Below, piece after piece: positions 53,770 through 63,701 of a DNA stretch of 64,000 bases. This DNA is from Psychromonas antarctica. Its GTDB lineage: Bacteria > Pseudomonadota > Gammaproteobacteria > Enterobacterales > Psychromonadaceae. Below the pieces are notes generated by a model, which saw nothing but the letters and a program-made list of their open reading frames with translations, was not told the origin of the DNA and did not search any database. The DNA is taken from positions 1 to 64,000 of the forward strand of contig NZ_JAHNZV010000004.1 in NCBI RefSeq assembly GCF_022267535.1. Direction: 5' to 3'. The stretch's first letter is position 1; every line of letters starts with the position of its first letter. The position numbers were made by a program, and so were the translations under genes.

Positions 53770-55689
53770 CTAATGATGATGACTTTTTAGTAAACTTTGC
53801 GGTATTAATTCAGCAATAAAACGGCGCGCACCACGGCGTAATAAAGAGCTGAAATATAAGAGTAATATAATCGTTAAACTGCCTATATTCCACCAACTAT
53901 AAGCCGTATCCGGCTGCGCTAACCAAGGCAGTGAAATTACATCGATATATTGATTAAGTGCTAAACCAATCAAAAAAGCACCACCTAACATCAACATTGC
54001 TAAACTGATTGCAGCAAAAATACCCTGCTGCTGTTTGAATGTTTGCAAAAATTCCAGACTAATGGTTGGAGCGATAAGTAAGAAAGCGATCGCAGCTCCC
54101 GGCGATAAGCCTGCTATGAGTAAAACAGCAATCACAGGGGTAATACCCGTTGCGCACAATGATAATGGCAATGCAACGATAATCATCACCAGTATTTGCA
54201 ACCACAAAGCCTGATCAAAAAACGCCCAAGCAGGTGTTGCAGAGAGTGTCGCGGCCAGTGTCCAACCGAGTAACACCCATGGTGCGGTATGATCAAGCTG
54301 ATGTTGATACCCCTGCCGGATGGCATTGATAAATCGAGAGGTTGATTTTTCTCCCTGCCCACTTATCGTCAGCGCTGCACAAGGGGCTGTTGTGAAGTGG
54401 CGTCCTAATAACCAAGCGACAGCACATGCAAAAACAGTCGCCAAAGCGATACGTAGTAGCAGCATCTGCACGCCCAACAGGGGCAGAGAGATAAGTAGCG
54501 CATCAAAACCGATAATCGGTGCTGCAATTAAAAAAGCGGTCGCAAAGGTTTGGCTCGCCCCCATATCCAATAATTGCTGATGCATTTTACGGGCAGAGGG
54601 TGAACAAACAGGTAAAGGTAAACCATAAAGAACCCCTTTTAAGCTGTCTTTTAAAAAAGATTGGCTGTTTTGTTGAGGCAGTATGGCGAATTTGGGTTTG
54701 AAGTAATGCATTAATCCACTTAACAGATATGCAAGCAGTAACATCGGCGCGCTGTGCAAGGCTATATTAGTAAAATTTAGCAGTGTTAATGCGGTCTCGT
54801 GGCTTTGATGATTTACCGCATCACCAAGCTGCTGATGATCGTCGTCCATCTCCTCTTGATGTAGGGGCATACTCAGCGCTTGAGAATCATCTTGTACTGC
54901 GGTTAGCAGCGTATCACTGTTTTGTAATGCCATTGAGTGAACAATTTCAGTACTATTATCATGACTATCCTCAATATAACCTAGCCAATGCGGTAGAAGC
55001 ACAGAAGCTAATACAATCACACCTAACAAACTACCAATTCCTGCTGCGTATCTATTTTCGTTGCTTGTCTCGTGCGCACTATGAACGTGAGCATGGCCGT
55101 GTAGATAAGGGCGATGCAGCACAACATGCATAATAGATCCCATCACAAAGGCTTGAAACCAAGCTAACCATTGCCCATCCAGTTGTAACAGTGAGTCACC
55201 CGCTAATAGTCCACCGCCTAATGTTGCAGCAGACATGGTCAGTAAAATAGCGAGCGGTAATAACCGTCCATACTGAGGACGTAATAACCACCAAATCGTT
55301 AAGCCCACCGGGAAACGGTGCAATAACACACCAATAGCAAGTAACCAGCCAGTATGATCAGCTTCAGAAACGATTAAAGCGGAGCCATCAATGCTGGCAT
55401 GCAAAACTAAACCCAGTACGCCTAAGAACAGGGTTGTCTGATGTGCTTGATGTGCCGCTCTATGAAAGTATTTCTCTATCCAGCTGGGTGCAAGCATACC
55501 CATGGCCATCAGCAATAACACCATGAATCCGCCTGTGTGCAGGATTTCAGGCAGGATATGCAAAAAGACTAGGCCAGAAATAGTGACGAAAATAAAAGCA
55601 TCAAGTAGATCCAGCCAACCGGGTTGGCGCTGAAATAAGCGGTAGGTAATTGGGCCGAGAAAAAGTGCAAAAATACTTAATAACAACAT
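53770..55689 (-). CDS. ZIP-like/DUF318 permease fusion transporter
   Basis: The 639-residue polytopic membrane protein appears to join two transporter types. The N-terminal part (about 1-250) has ZIP-like signature helices LHASIDGSAL and LHRFPVGL, resembling the metal-binding TM4/TM5 of ZIP zinc transporters. A His/Asp-rich loop follows (HGHAHVHSAHE; MPLHQEEMDDDHQQ). The C-terminal part (about 310-625) is a permease with GLPLPVCSPSA like the PLC-containing motif of DUF318/ArsP-type proteins. It starts 66 bp after arsJ, with a perfect Zur-box-like palindrome in the gap, so zinc-responsive expression is likely. Direction of transport is uncertain. Confidence 0.75.
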   Translation of the reverse strand: MLLLSIFALFLGPITYRLFQRQPGWLDLLDAFIFVTISGLVFLHILPEILHTGGFMVLLLMAMGMLAPSWIEKYFHRAAHQAHQTTLFLGVLGLVLHASIDGSALIVSEADHTGWLLAIGVLLHRFPVGLTIWWLLRPQYGRLLPLAILLTMSAATLGGGLLAGDSLLQLDGQWLAWFQAFVMGSIMHVVLHRPYLHGHAHVHSAHETSNENRYAAGIGSLLGVIVLASVLLPHWLGYIEDSHDNSTEIVHSMALQNSDTLLTAVQDDSQALSMPLHQEEMDDDHQQLGDAVNHQSHETALTLLNFTNIALHSAPMLLLAYLLSGLMHYFKPKFAILPQQNSQSFLKDSLKGVLYGLPLPVCSPSARKMHQQLLDMGASQTFATAFLIAAPIIGFDALLISLPLLGVQMLLLRIALATVFACAVAWLLGRHFTTAPCAALTISGQGEKSTSRFINAIRQGYQHQLDHTAPWVLLGWTLAATLSATPAWAFFDQALWLQILVMIIVALPLSLCATGITPVIAVLLIAGLSPGAAIAFLLIAPTISLEFLQTFKQQQGIFAAISLAMLMLGGAFLIGLALNQYIDVISLPWLAQPDTAYSWWNIGSLTIILLLYFSSLLRRGARRFIAELIPQSLLKSHHH

Positions 55690-55716
55690 TAAAATAGTCT
55701 CAATAAATTTCTATTT

Positions 55717-55731
55717 TGTTATATTATAACA
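55717..55731. promoter_or_regulatory. Zur-box-like operator
   Basis: TGTTATATTATAACA is a perfect inverted repeat about one central base, as in the gammaproteobacterial Zur consensus (GTTATAnTATAAC). It is 28-42 bp upstream of the transporter start and includes a TATAAT -10 candidate on the minus strand, which fits repression. Confidence 0.7.
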
Positions 55732-55755
55732 CCTCAAGGAGGTTGACTATTTTTA

Positions 55756-56994
55756 TCAGATATTATTATCTTGGTGACTATCACGGTCCCCACTAAGTGA
55801 AGAGTGTCTCGGCAAAAACACTGAAATGCCAGCAGCGATAGCGATAAAAAACGAGGCAACGAGCAAACAGGCACTTAAACCAAAACTAACAAATACCCAG
55901 CCCGAAAGTAGCGTGCCGATTAACCGACCCAGTGCATTGGCCATATAATAGAAACCAATATCCAGCGAGACCCCCTCTCTCTGTGCATAACTGACAATCA
56001 GATAGCTGTGCAATGAAGAGTTGATAGCGAAAAGCGCGCCAAAGAGGAACAAACCTGCGATAAACAACGCGCTAGAAAATTGCAGCGAAAGAGCCACCAG
56101 CAAAGGGGTAACAGCTAACGCTATTGCCCATCCAACGGCACTTTTACCATCGGGCAGTCGCCCTGATTTTTTACCTGTAAAATAGGGGGTGATAGATTGA
56201 ATGCCACCATAAAAAACTATCCACAGGGCGATTAAACCACCGACCGTCCAGGCGTTCCAGCCAAAGGTTTCACTGAGATAAACAGGTAACGCAACCACAA
56301 ACCAGACATCACGCGAAGCAAACAGAAATAGACGCGCCGCAGAGAGAATATTAACACTGGCGCTTTTGGAAAATAATTCAGTGAATTTAACTTTGCGTTT
56401 GACCCTACCGAGATCTTTTTTAAGCAAGAGTAGACTTAAACAGAAAACCACCAGCAAACCAGCCGCCATTAATAACATCGCACTTTGAAAGCCAACGAGT
56501 GTCAGCAGTAGTCCGCCTAAAAAGAAGCCAACCCCTTTCAGGGTGTTTTTTGAGCCTGTTAAAATAGCCACCCATTTATATAACGTATCCTGTTGGTGAT
56601 CACTTACAAACAGTTTAATCGCACTTTTAGCACTCATTTTATTAAGATCTTTGGCGATACCTGACAAGGCTTGCGCGAACATCACCCAGGGAATAATCAG
56701 CCATTCACCGGGAACGGTTAACATTAGCAGGGCAATCACCTGCATCAGCAGCCCCACATTCATGGTGCGATTAAGCCCAACACGCGCCCCCAGCCATCCC
56801 CCTAAAAGATTAGTCAGCACACCAAAAAACTCATAAAACAGGAATAGAAAAGCGACCTCTAGCGCGCTATAACCTAGCTGATGAAAATACAATACAACCA
56901 GCATGCGCAGGGCACCGTCGGTTAGCGTAAACGCCCAGTAATTGGCCGTAATAACGCAATATTGCTTTAATTCAGCAGATAAATTATTAAACAT
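55756..56994 (-). CDS. arsJ: Organoarsenical efflux MFS transporter ArsJ
   Basis: This 12-TM major facilitator exports 1-arseno-3-phosphoglycerate, made from arsenate by the companion GAPDH. The 412-residue product begins LSAELKQYCVITANYWAFTL, with TDGALRMLVVLYFHQLGYS and AKDLNKMSAKSAIK typical of ArsJ. It lies 6 bp after the GAPDH stop on the same strand, so the pair forms the known arsenate detoxification unit. No arsR or arsenate reductase is adjacent. Confidence 0.9.
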   Translation of the reverse strand: MFNNLSAELKQYCVITANYWAFTLTDGALRMLVVLYFHQLGYSALEVAFLFLFYEFFGVLTNLLGGWLGARVGLNRTMNVGLLMQVIALLMLTVPGEWLIIPWVMFAQALSGIAKDLNKMSAKSAIKLFVSDHQQDTLYKWVAILTGSKNTLKGVGFFLGGLLLTLVGFQSAMLLMAAGLLVVFCLSLLLLKKDLGRVKRKVKFTELFSKSASVNILSAARLFLFASRDVWFVVALPVYLSETFGWNAWTVGGLIALWIVFYGGIQSITPYFTGKKSGRLPDGKSAVGWAIALAVTPLLVALSLQFSSALFIAGLFLFGALFAINSSLHSYLIVSYAQREGVSLDIGFYYMANALGRLIGTLLSGWVFVSFGLSACLLVASFFIAIAAGISVFLPRHSSLSGDRDSHQDNNI

Positions 56995-57000
56995 CAGGGG

Positions 57001-58008
57001 TTACTTATCTGCTCGGCCAACTAAGCGTACTAATTCCGCAGTGCGTGTTGCATAACCCATTTCGTTATCATACCAAGCATATATTTTTACCATGCGAGCC
57101 CCCACCACCATCGTCGAGAGAGCATCGACAATAGTCGAGCGTTGATCGCCTCGATAGTCGATAGAAACCAAGGGTTTCTCTTCAAAACCTAAAATACCTT
57201 GGAGTTCGTTTTCAGAAGCACTTTTGAGTAATGCATTAACTTCTGCAATATTTGTATCGCGGCTAACATCAATGACAATATCGGTTAACGATGCATTAGC
57301 GAGAGGGACGCGTACAGCATGCCCATCAATGCGATCTTTAAGCTCTGGAAATATCTCCACAATCGCTTTGGCGGAGCCAGTGGTAGTGGGAATCAAACTC
57401 ATGCCACATGCACGGGCGCGGCGCAAATCTTTGTGTGGCGCATCTAAAATAGTCTGCGTATTGGTGAGATTATGAATAGTGGTAAAACAGACCTGTTCAA
57501 TACCTAACTTCTCATTAATTACTTTAATAACAGGCGCAAGACAATTAGTGGTACAAGAAGCGGCTGTCACAATTCGGTGTTTGTTCGGCTCAAAAATATG
57601 CTCGTTAACACCGACCACAATATTGGCTATGGCAGCATCTTTTACTGGAGCAGATACCACCACGCGTTTTACCCCTTGAGTTAAATAGCGTTGCAGCAGC
57701 GTAGGATCGCGGTGAACACCCGTTGCTTCAATGACCACATCGCAATCGGACCAATCGACGGCGTCAATGTCGCTTTGCTGTGTGCATTTTATTTTATGCT
57801 TGCCGATAATAATATGATTATCACAAGCGTTAACCTGATGCCCCCAACGCCCCTGCACTGAATCAAATTCAAGAAGATGCGCCAGTGTTTGTGCATCGCC
57901 AGCGCAATCATTAACTAACACAAACTCGATATCGCTCCAATCATAAGCAGCGCGCATCAGTAAACGGCCGATTCTACCAAAACCGTTAATTCCGACTTTA
58001 ATGGTCAT
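57001..58008 (-). CDS. ArsJ-associated glyceraldehyde-3-phosphate dehydrogenase
   Basis: This 335-residue GAPDH can use arsenate in place of phosphate, giving 1-arseno-3-phosphoglycerate for ArsJ. The Rossmann motif GINGFGRIGRLLMRA, the active-site ASCTTNCLAP (Cys near 152) and the NNEMGYATRTAEL-like ending (WYDNEMGY) are intact. It is encoded between the phosphatase (12 bp) and arsJ. It is probably not the glycolytic enzyme, given this context. Confidence 0.92.
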   Translation of the reverse strand: MTIKVGINGFGRIGRLLMRAAYDWSDIEFVLVNDCAGDAQTLAHLLEFDSVQGRWGHQVNACDNHIIIGKHKIKCTQQSDIDAVDWSDCDVVIEATGVHRDPTLLQRYLTQGVKRVVVSAPVKDAAIANIVVGVNEHIFEPNKHRIVTAASCTTNCLAPVIKVINEKLGIEQVCFTTIHNLTNTQTILDAPHKDLRRARACGMSLIPTTTGSAKAIVEIFPELKDRIDGHAVRVPLANASLTDIVIDVSRDTNIAEVNALLKSASENELQGILGFEEKPLVSIDYRGDQRSTIVDALSTMVVGARMVKIYAWYDNEMGYATRTAELVRLVGRADK

Positions 58009-58020
58009 TTTTTATATCCT

Positions 58021-58536
58021 TTATTGTGACTTGAGGCTTTGATCCAACGCGTTCAAATAATCGCGTTGGCAAACGTGTGTAAAAGCATTCGCTCGAACAG
58101 CCTGAATACACGCCATTGTTGGTTCCATGCATTCACCACGCTGCAAAAGAATCTGCGCAGCAAGCAAACCGGTGCGCCCCGAGCCTCCTTTACAGTGAAT
58201 GGCGATGCTTTTTCCTTGTGTAAGGAGACACTGCACTGCAGGTCCGGCGTTTTTCCAAGCTCGCAAAAACTCTGCTTCTGGAATATGATCATCAACAATG
58301 GGTAGGTGAAACCAGCTCATCCCCTGCGCGATGACTGCTTCGCCAATCCCCGACAAACTGTTTTTTTCCAGCTCACTGTGCGTCATTAAAGTCAGCACCG
58401 CCTCAGCACCTGCTGCTTTTAGCTGTTCAAGAGAAGCAATCAGTGCTGCGCCTTTTGTACCGGGACAGGGCGTTAAAATTATTTTTGCCGCGCTGTCTGC
58501 AATGGGGATCGGGAAAATGGGATGTATGACTGACAT
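58021..58536 (-). CDS. Tyrosine/dual-specificity-type phosphatase of the arsJ operon
   Basis: The 171-residue protein has the PTP signature HCKGGSGRTG (HCX5R) near residue 114 and an LPIVDDHIPE acid loop. It resembles CDKN3-type phosphatases found beside gapdh-arsJ in other marine gammaproteobacteria. Its role there is unsettled. It is first in the operon phosphatase-gapdh-arsJ; no clear operator is seen in the 100 bp upstream. Confidence 0.85.
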   Translation of the reverse strand: MSVIHPIFPIPIADSAAKIILTPCPGTKGAALIASLEQLKAAGAEAVLTLMTHSELEKNSLSGIGEAVIAQGMSWFHLPIVDDHIPEAEFLRAWKNAGPAVQCLLTQGKSIAIHCKGGSGRTGLLAAQILLQRGECMEPTMACIQAVRANAFTHVCQRDYLNALDQSLKSQ

Positions 58537-58635
58537 TTTTTTACTCTTATAAAATCATAAATAGGCCATAAAAAGCAGCAGATAATCTCCTGCTCAGAGT
58601 TATGTTACCTCGGCTTTATTGCATTTTAATGACAA

Positions 58636-59832
58636 CTACAAAGGTGCTACAGAGGTTGCAAAAATCAACCCTTTACGGTAATAGTAGAGCGCATCATCCT
58701 GACAGTCTTCTTTTTCTAGAAGGTTCGCAAGCAGTACAAAATCGGCACTATTCGGTACCGTTTCAATACTTATCTTCAAATGCTCAATAGCAGCATTAAC
58801 TTTATCTTCTTTAAGCTTTAACTTCGCCAGCGCTTGATGAATCAAGCCCGTTTGCGGTTCTTTTTTAAGCTTTTTCTCCAGTAATAAAATTAATGGATAG
58901 TGATCACTAAGGGTCAATTTATCGAGGTAAGTAAGCAGCGCTGGTAAGAACTGCTTATTAAGTTTATCTAATAAAAATTGCTCAGCAAATTTGTCATAGC
59001 CAGCTGCAATATAAGCATCTAATAAGATTTGCTGGTAATGCAGGTCTTTATGCATCCAACGCGAGGTTTTTTTCTCCCAGTAGCTTTTCAAAGCATCAGC
59101 ACTTTGTAAGGCAAGCTGCTTAAAAAGATGCTGGTGAGCATCCAACAGCATGGAGTCAAACGCCTGATCATCAAATGAAAAAGCGCGCCGTTTAGTATTT
59201 AATAACCCTAAATATTGTTGCCATTTACCCAATGCGGGGTAGGTCAACAGATAGAGCTCGCTAATACGCCTATTCTTCGGAAATTTATTCTCCAATGACT
59301 CTAATCTGGTCAGCGCATTTTCATACTGTTTTGCCTCTAACTGTAGCTCGACACCCACCAGCCCGGCCGCCAGCTCACACGCTGGCTGGCTATCACAAGC
59401 CTGTTGTAGATATTCATCACGCAGATCATATTTTTTCTGAGAATGCGCCGCTTTAGCTGCTGCGATATAAGTCAATGCTGGCGATTCACTGCGCGGAGCT
59501 GATTGCTCGAGTAATTTTTGCGCTTGTTTAGTATCACCTTCAAACAGTGCCAGCATACCTAAGACGCTATTTTTTTGTGCTTTCCGAGTCCTATGGCGGC
59601 CAAACCAACCACGTGTTAATGCACTCATCGACAGCAGTTTACGTAATAACCACTCCGCAAATAGCAATAAAAAATAAAAAACAATGGCAATAAAAATGGC
59701 ATTGATAATAGTCATTTCATAGGTAGTATAAGCATCAAAAGAGACTAAAATATAACCTTTATTGGCACTGATCTCAGGTCCTAAAATCAGCCCAGCTAAT
59801 AGCACTGCAATAATAATAATAATTCGCATCAT
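58636..59832 (-). CDS. hemY: HemY (haem operon TPR membrane protein)
   Basis: This 398-residue inner-membrane protein has two N-terminal transmembrane segments (about 4-20 and 40-62) and TPR-like repeats (SVLGMLALFEGDTKQAQKLL, ALTYIAAAKAAHSQKKYDLR). It has the standard layout of HemY at the end of hemCDXY. The exact role in tetrapyrrole metabolism is unproven. It starts 9 bp after hemX on the same strand. Confidence 0.93.
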   Translation of the reverse strand: MMRIIIIIAVLLAGLILGPEISANKGYILVSFDAYTTYEMTIINAIFIAIVFYFLLLFAEWLLRKLLSMSALTRGWFGRHRTRKAQKNSVLGMLALFEGDTKQAQKLLEQSAPRSESPALTYIAAAKAAHSQKKYDLRDEYLQQACDSQPACELAAGLVGVELQLEAKQYENALTRLESLENKFPKNRRISELYLLTYPALGKWQQYLGLLNTKRRAFSFDDQAFDSMLLDAHQHLFKQLALQSADALKSYWEKKTSRWMHKDLHYQQILLDAYIAAGYDKFAEQFLLDKLNKQFLPALLTYLDKLTLSDHYPLILLLEKKLKKEPQTGLIHQALAKLKLKEDKVNAAIEHLKISIETVPNSADFVLLANLLEKEDCQDDALYYYRKGLIFATSVAPL

Positions 59833-59841
59833 AATTTTCTC

Positions 59842-60999
59842 CTACTCGGCAGAGCCAGCAGCGAGTGATTTTTGTACACGCTGCTGTATGATCCGATCCA
59901 GTAAAGGGGCTGTTTTTAATTGATCAGGGTAGTTAATTGATATTTTTCGCTGGCCTAACTCTTGGATAGTCTTATAAAAGTGGCTGGTCGTATTATCAGT
60001 TAAATCGAAGTAATTTTTGAGTAAATCAGTCGCACTGTGCAGCGCTATATCGTAAATATCTTGCTGCTCTCGGTAAATAGAAAATTCTGCTTTGGCTAAA
60101 TCATTACGTAATTTCTCTTTCAAATACCAGCGTTGTTGTGGAGAAAGTAATGCTTGTAGTTGTGTTTCACGCTTATTAATAACAATAAATCCGTTCACAA
60201 AATCAGACCATGACTTAGCTAAATTTTCCTGCCAGTCATTAATATCAGTAGAAATGCCGGTTGCTTTCTTTTCTGCCGCCTGAGCCGTTTCGCCCCCCAA
60301 AACAACTAGCTTATCAATACGACGCTCTAGACTAGAGAGGGCGATTACTAGGCCGTCAGGATCGCGCTTGGGTAAGGCTTCTAACATGTTAATATCATCA
60401 AGCAGCATCGACCGTAAAACACTTAAACTCGAATCACTTAACTCAACAATGCGTTTGTCTGCTGTCAATAACAGCGCGATTGCAGTAGGGATATCTCTTT
60501 CGAGCCAAATTTTTCTTCCCGCAAGCGACACCAAGTATTCAACCTCAGCCAAAACCCAATCATTCGGATGACGTACTCTTGCCTCCGCCAACGTACGTTG
60601 TAGGGCTTGTATATCCGTTTTATATAATTTATTTTCATTTTGAACTTGTTGAAGCTGAGAATTAATCTGCTCCATTTCGATTTTAAAATTAGATTGTAAT
60701 TGTTGACCGTACTCTGCTTGTTTATGCTGCTTAGTTACCTGTGCAGATAATTGTTCTCCTAAATGATTAATTTGCAACTGCTGCTGCGCATTTAATTTTT
60801 GATCTTTTTGGTAGAAGTAACCGCCCAATACTAGCGCAACAAATAGCAAAACAAGTGACAACAAAGCGATAAAAATAGCCAGCTTGGCGCTTTTTTTGTT
60901 TTTAGGGGACGCTGGAGTATCCGTTTGCGGGAGCGTTTTTTTAGGCATAACGATTTTCTCTTCTATTTTCAGCTCATTACTGGCTTTATTTTCTGTCAT
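59842..60999 (-). CDS. hemX: HemX-like protein
   Basis: The 385-residue protein has one N-terminal membrane segment (about 37-62, preceded by a Lys/Ser-rich cytoplasmic part), a coiled coil rich in Gln/Glu (about 68-135) and a periplasmic domain with VLAEVEYLVSLAGRKIWLER. It is annotated in some genomes as uroporphyrinogen-III C-methyltransferase, but the sequence shows no methyltransferase fold. It lies between hemD and hemY. Confidence 0.92.
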   Translation of the reverse strand: MTENKASNELKIEEKIVMPKKTLPQTDTPASPKNKKSAKLAIFIALLSLVLLFVALVLGGYFYQKDQKLNAQQQLQINHLGEQLSAQVTKQHKQAEYGQQLQSNFKIEMEQINSQLQQVQNENKLYKTDIQALQRTLAEARVRHPNDWVLAEVEYLVSLAGRKIWLERDIPTAIALLLTADKRIVELSDSSLSVLRSMLLDDINMLEALPKRDPDGLVIALSSLERRIDKLVVLGGETAQAAEKKATGISTDINDWQENLAKSWSDFVNGFIVINKRETQLQALLSPQQRWYLKEKLRNDLAKAEFSIYREQQDIYDIALHSATDLLKNYFDLTDNTTSHFYKTIQELGQRKISINYPDQLKTAPLLDRIIQQRVQKSLAAGSAE

Positions 61000-61037
61000 A
61001 ACGACCTCACATCTAAAGAACGATAGAACTATTCATT

Positions 61038-61778
61038 TTATTTAAAATAATCAACGATCTGCTTATCTGACATACCGGGCAGCACTTCCACATTAGACCA
61101 CCCCAATCTTATAGCATGATCTGTGATACGTTTACTAGGCGCATAAATCGTCATTTTTTTTAACCACAGAGATTCTTCACTAGGCAGCAGTTCGGTTAAC
61201 CTTTCTAATAACTCAAGGCTACCGACAATTGCGCCGTTAATCCTTTGCTGCTGCCATTGCTCCACTACCAACTTCGCACTTAAATTAATAACGACACGCT
61301 GATAGGGCTGATAATACTCAATAATAGCACCACGAGCGGTTAATCTTTCTGCGAGCAGCTCACGTCCACCAACACCACGTACAATAAGTACCCGTTTACC
61401 TTGTGGTAGAGCCAAACAAGGCAAGGCCAACAAACCTTCGCTGTCAAACTGTCCGTGTGGGATAATAACTTTTTGCTCCGTTACCGTGCATAACTTTTCT
61501 GCGGTTCTTTTCCCTACCGCTAAATAAATAGCAATGGGCCAGCTTTTCCCGGCAAGAGCCCGATCGGCGTAGTCCACTGCATTGCGGCTGACGGCAATAA
61601 TATAATCGTACTTTTTTGCAAAGATATGCATCGCGTCGGCAAACTCCGCACTTTTTTGCACAGCCAGCAGCGGTTGCGCCAGTGCAAAGGTTCCTTGCTC
61701 ATCAAGCAACTTAGCTAAGCGTAAGGCATCAACTGCAAAACGGGTAATAAGTAAACGCGGTTTAGCGATAGGGCTCAT
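61038..61778 (-). CDS. hemD: Uroporphyrinogen-III synthase
   Basis: The enzyme closes hydroxymethylbilane to uroporphyrinogen III with inversion of ring D. The 246-residue two-domain product shows the poorly conserved HemD pattern: [20 protein letters not shown] at the start, [40 protein letters not shown]. The start overlaps hemC by four bases (ATGA). Confidence 0.93.
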   Translation of the reverse strand: MSPIAKPRLLITRFAVDALRLAKLLDEQGTFALAQPLLAVQKSAEFADAMHIFAKKYDYIIAVSRNAVDYADRALAGKSWPIAIYLAVGKRTAEKLCTVTEQKVIIPHGQFDSEGLLALPCLALPQGKRVLIVRGVGGRELLAERLTARGAIIEYYQPYQRVVINLSAKLVVEQWQQQRINGAIVGSLELLERLTELLPSEESLWLKKMTIYAPSKRITDHAIRLGWSNVEVLPGMSDKQIVDYFK

Positions 61779-62707
61779 GCTTGGCGATACACTTCAGCCA
61801 GTATTTCTTTAGCACCGCTATCGAGTAGCTGCTGCGCAAGTGACAATCCAAGTTGCTCTGCATCGTCTTGATGACCACGTATCTGTTTTCTAATAATATT
61901 TTTACCATCGACACTGCCGACTAGACCGCGCAGCAAAAGCTGCTCATTGTCGAGTACAGCAAAACTACCAATAGGCACCTGACAACCTCCTTGTAGTGCA
62001 AGATTCATGGCGCGTTCAGCAGTCACACGGATGCGTGTCTGTGCATCTTCCAAGGGTTTTAATAACGCGATGGTGTGTACATCATGCAAACGACACTCAA
62101 TACCGACCGCACCTTGCCCAACCGCGGGTAGACAAACCTCTGGCGCAATATAACAGCGAATACGCGCGTGCATCTGCAAACGGATCAAGCCAGCTGCAGC
62201 CAAAATAATCGCATCATATTGCCCTTCATCTAACTTGCGTAGTCGGGTATTCACGTTACCGCGCAGATCTTTAATAATAAGGTCGGGCCGTAATGCGCGT
62301 AACTGACATTGACGACGTAAACTAGAAGTACCAACAATAGCGCCTTGTGGTAACTGCTCGATGTTTTGGTAATGATTGGCAACAAATGCATCACGTGGAT
62401 CTTCACGCTTACAAATCACCGTTAAACCTAGCCCGTCGGGGAAATCGACAGGCACATCTTTCATCGAGTGCACGGCAATATCGGCACGCCCTTCTAACAT
62501 TGCTACTTCCAACTCTTTAACAAACAGCCCTTTACCACCAACTTTAGCTAACGGCGTATCTAGAATCTTATCACCCATAGTTTTCATTGCCACTAGCTCA
62601 ACCGTTAAATGCGGATGATATTTTAGCAGCTCAGCTTTAACAAAGTTGGCCTGCCACATTGCCAGCGGGCTATGGCGCGTCGCAATACGAATTATTTGCG
62701 CAGTCAT
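61775..62707 (-). CDS. hemC: Hydroxymethylbilane synthase
   Basis: Also called porphobilinogen deaminase, it polymerises four porphobilinogens on a dipyrromethane cofactor. The 310-residue product carries the cofactor Cys in [12 protein letters not shown] at position 242, the same as in E. coli, and [24 protein letters not shown] and [18 protein letters not shown]. First gene of hemCDXY. Confidence 0.97.
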   Translation of the reverse strand: MTAQIIRIATRHSPLAMWQANFVKAELLKYHPHLTVELVAMKTMGDKILDTPLAKVGGKGLFVKELEVAMLEGRADIAVHSMKDVPVDFPDGLGLTVICKREDPRDAFVANHYQNIEQLPQGAIVGTSSLRRQCQLRALRPDLIIKDLRGNVNTRLRKLDEGQYDAIILAAAGLIRLQMHARIRCYIAPEVCLPAVGQGAVGIECRLHDVHTIALLKPLEDAQTRIRVTAERAMNLALQGGCQVPIGSFAVLDNEQLLLRGLVGSVDGKNIIRKQIRGHQDDAEQLGLSLAQQLLDSGAKEILAEVYRQA

Positions 62708-62869
62708 TAGTCAGTCATCTCATTAATAAACGAATATTTTGATGCTATCAAAGATAAGCACAATTAGCATCTGTAATAGCGCTAAAATGGTGATTACTAC
62801 AAAGACGCGAAGACCTCTACTTTCTTTTTCTGCGTTAAAAGATAATCGCAATAGAGCTACATTTGCAAT

Positions 62870-63090
62870 TATACCCATGTTACCTCAGATGCTTTTCTGA
62901 CACTCACTCAAAGACCAGAGCGAGGTGCAACATGAGGGCCTTTGGAGCTAAGCCCCTTAGGGAAAGGCAACTCATACCAATCAGCGTTGTTATAATATAT
63001 CTATGTAGAACAACTATACTTCAATTTTGTGCCTATCCTCTCGGCACAATTTGTCTTGCTGACTTCGCATCTTGAAGTATTATGGATATA
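62870..63090. mobile_element. MITE-like element, dispersed family copy 2
   Basis: The left end TATACCCATGTTACCTCAGA then TGC (62870-62892) and the right end (63067-63090; TATATCCATAATACTTCAAG then ATGC on the minus strand) form imperfect inverted repeats around 221 bp. It occupies most of the 413-bp hemC-nudE gap and ends 30 bp before the nudE start, so it may carry or displace the nudE promoter. Related copies: 33838, 39226 and 39554. Confidence 0.65.
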
Positions 63091-63120
63091 AATGTTACCC
63101 GCAGGTTAAAGAGAGTTTAT

Positions 63121-63681
63121 ATGAGTCAATCGCCGGCATTACCCGAAATTTTAAAATGTACCCTCATTGCTAGTAGCCGATTTTTTAAAATTGAATCATT
63201 GCAGCTTAAATTTAGTAATGGTCAACAGCGTGAATTTGAACGGATGCGTAGCCATCATCAGGGCGCGGTACTGATTGTTCCATTTTTTGATAAAGAGACG
63301 TTATTACTAATTAGAGAATATGCAGCGGGTACGCATTCCTATGAGCTAGGCTTCCCTAAAGGGCTTATGGATCCTGGAGAAACGGCTGAGATAGCGGCCA
63401 ACCGAGAGTTAAAGGAAGAGGTTGGGTTTGGTACAAACAAGCTGCAAAAACTCAAAAAGGTGAATATGCCACCCAGTCATTTCAGTAGTAAAATGACGCT
63501 ATTTATGGCCACTGATCTTTACCCTGAAAAGTTGCCAGGTGATGAGCCCGAACCGTTAGAGGTGATAAAATGGCCTCTTGCTAACGTAGACCAGTTATTA
63601 GCAAGGGAAGACTTCCAGGAAGCTCGCAGCATTGCCGCATTATTATTAACACTCAAAGCGCTCAAAGATAAAACGGCTTGA
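63121..63681 (+). CDS. nudE: ADP-sugar/Ap3A-type Nudix hydrolase NudE
   Basis: This 186-residue Nudix enzyme hydrolyses ADP-ribose, diadenosine polyphosphates and NADH. The Nudix box GFPKGLMDPGETAEIAANRE followed by LKEEVGFG matches GX5EX7REUXEEXGU. The ATG at 63121 gives exactly the E. coli length (186). The ribosome binding site AGAGAG is modest. It is convergent with sthA. Confidence 0.95.
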   Translation: MSQSPALPEILKCTLIASSRFFKIESLQLKFSNGQQREFERMRSHHQGAVLIVPFFDKETLLLIREYAAGTHSYELGFPKGLMDPGETAEIAANRELKEEVGFGTNKLQKLKKVNMPPSHFSSKMTLFMATDLYPEKLPGDEPEPLEVIKWPLANVDQLLAREDFQEARSIAALLLTLKALKDKTA

Positions 63682-63701
63682 GCGCCGCTTTAATAGCGAA
63701 A

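Noticed and set aside
59842-60999. HemX as a uroporphyrinogen-III methyltransferase
   Set aside because: The sequence has a membrane anchor and coiled coil but no SAM-binding or precorrin-methylase motifs.
60214-61725. TTAGCTAA copies in hemX and hemD as extra operators
   Set aside because: They lie within coding sequence and an 8-mer of this composition is expected about once or more in 64 kb by chance.
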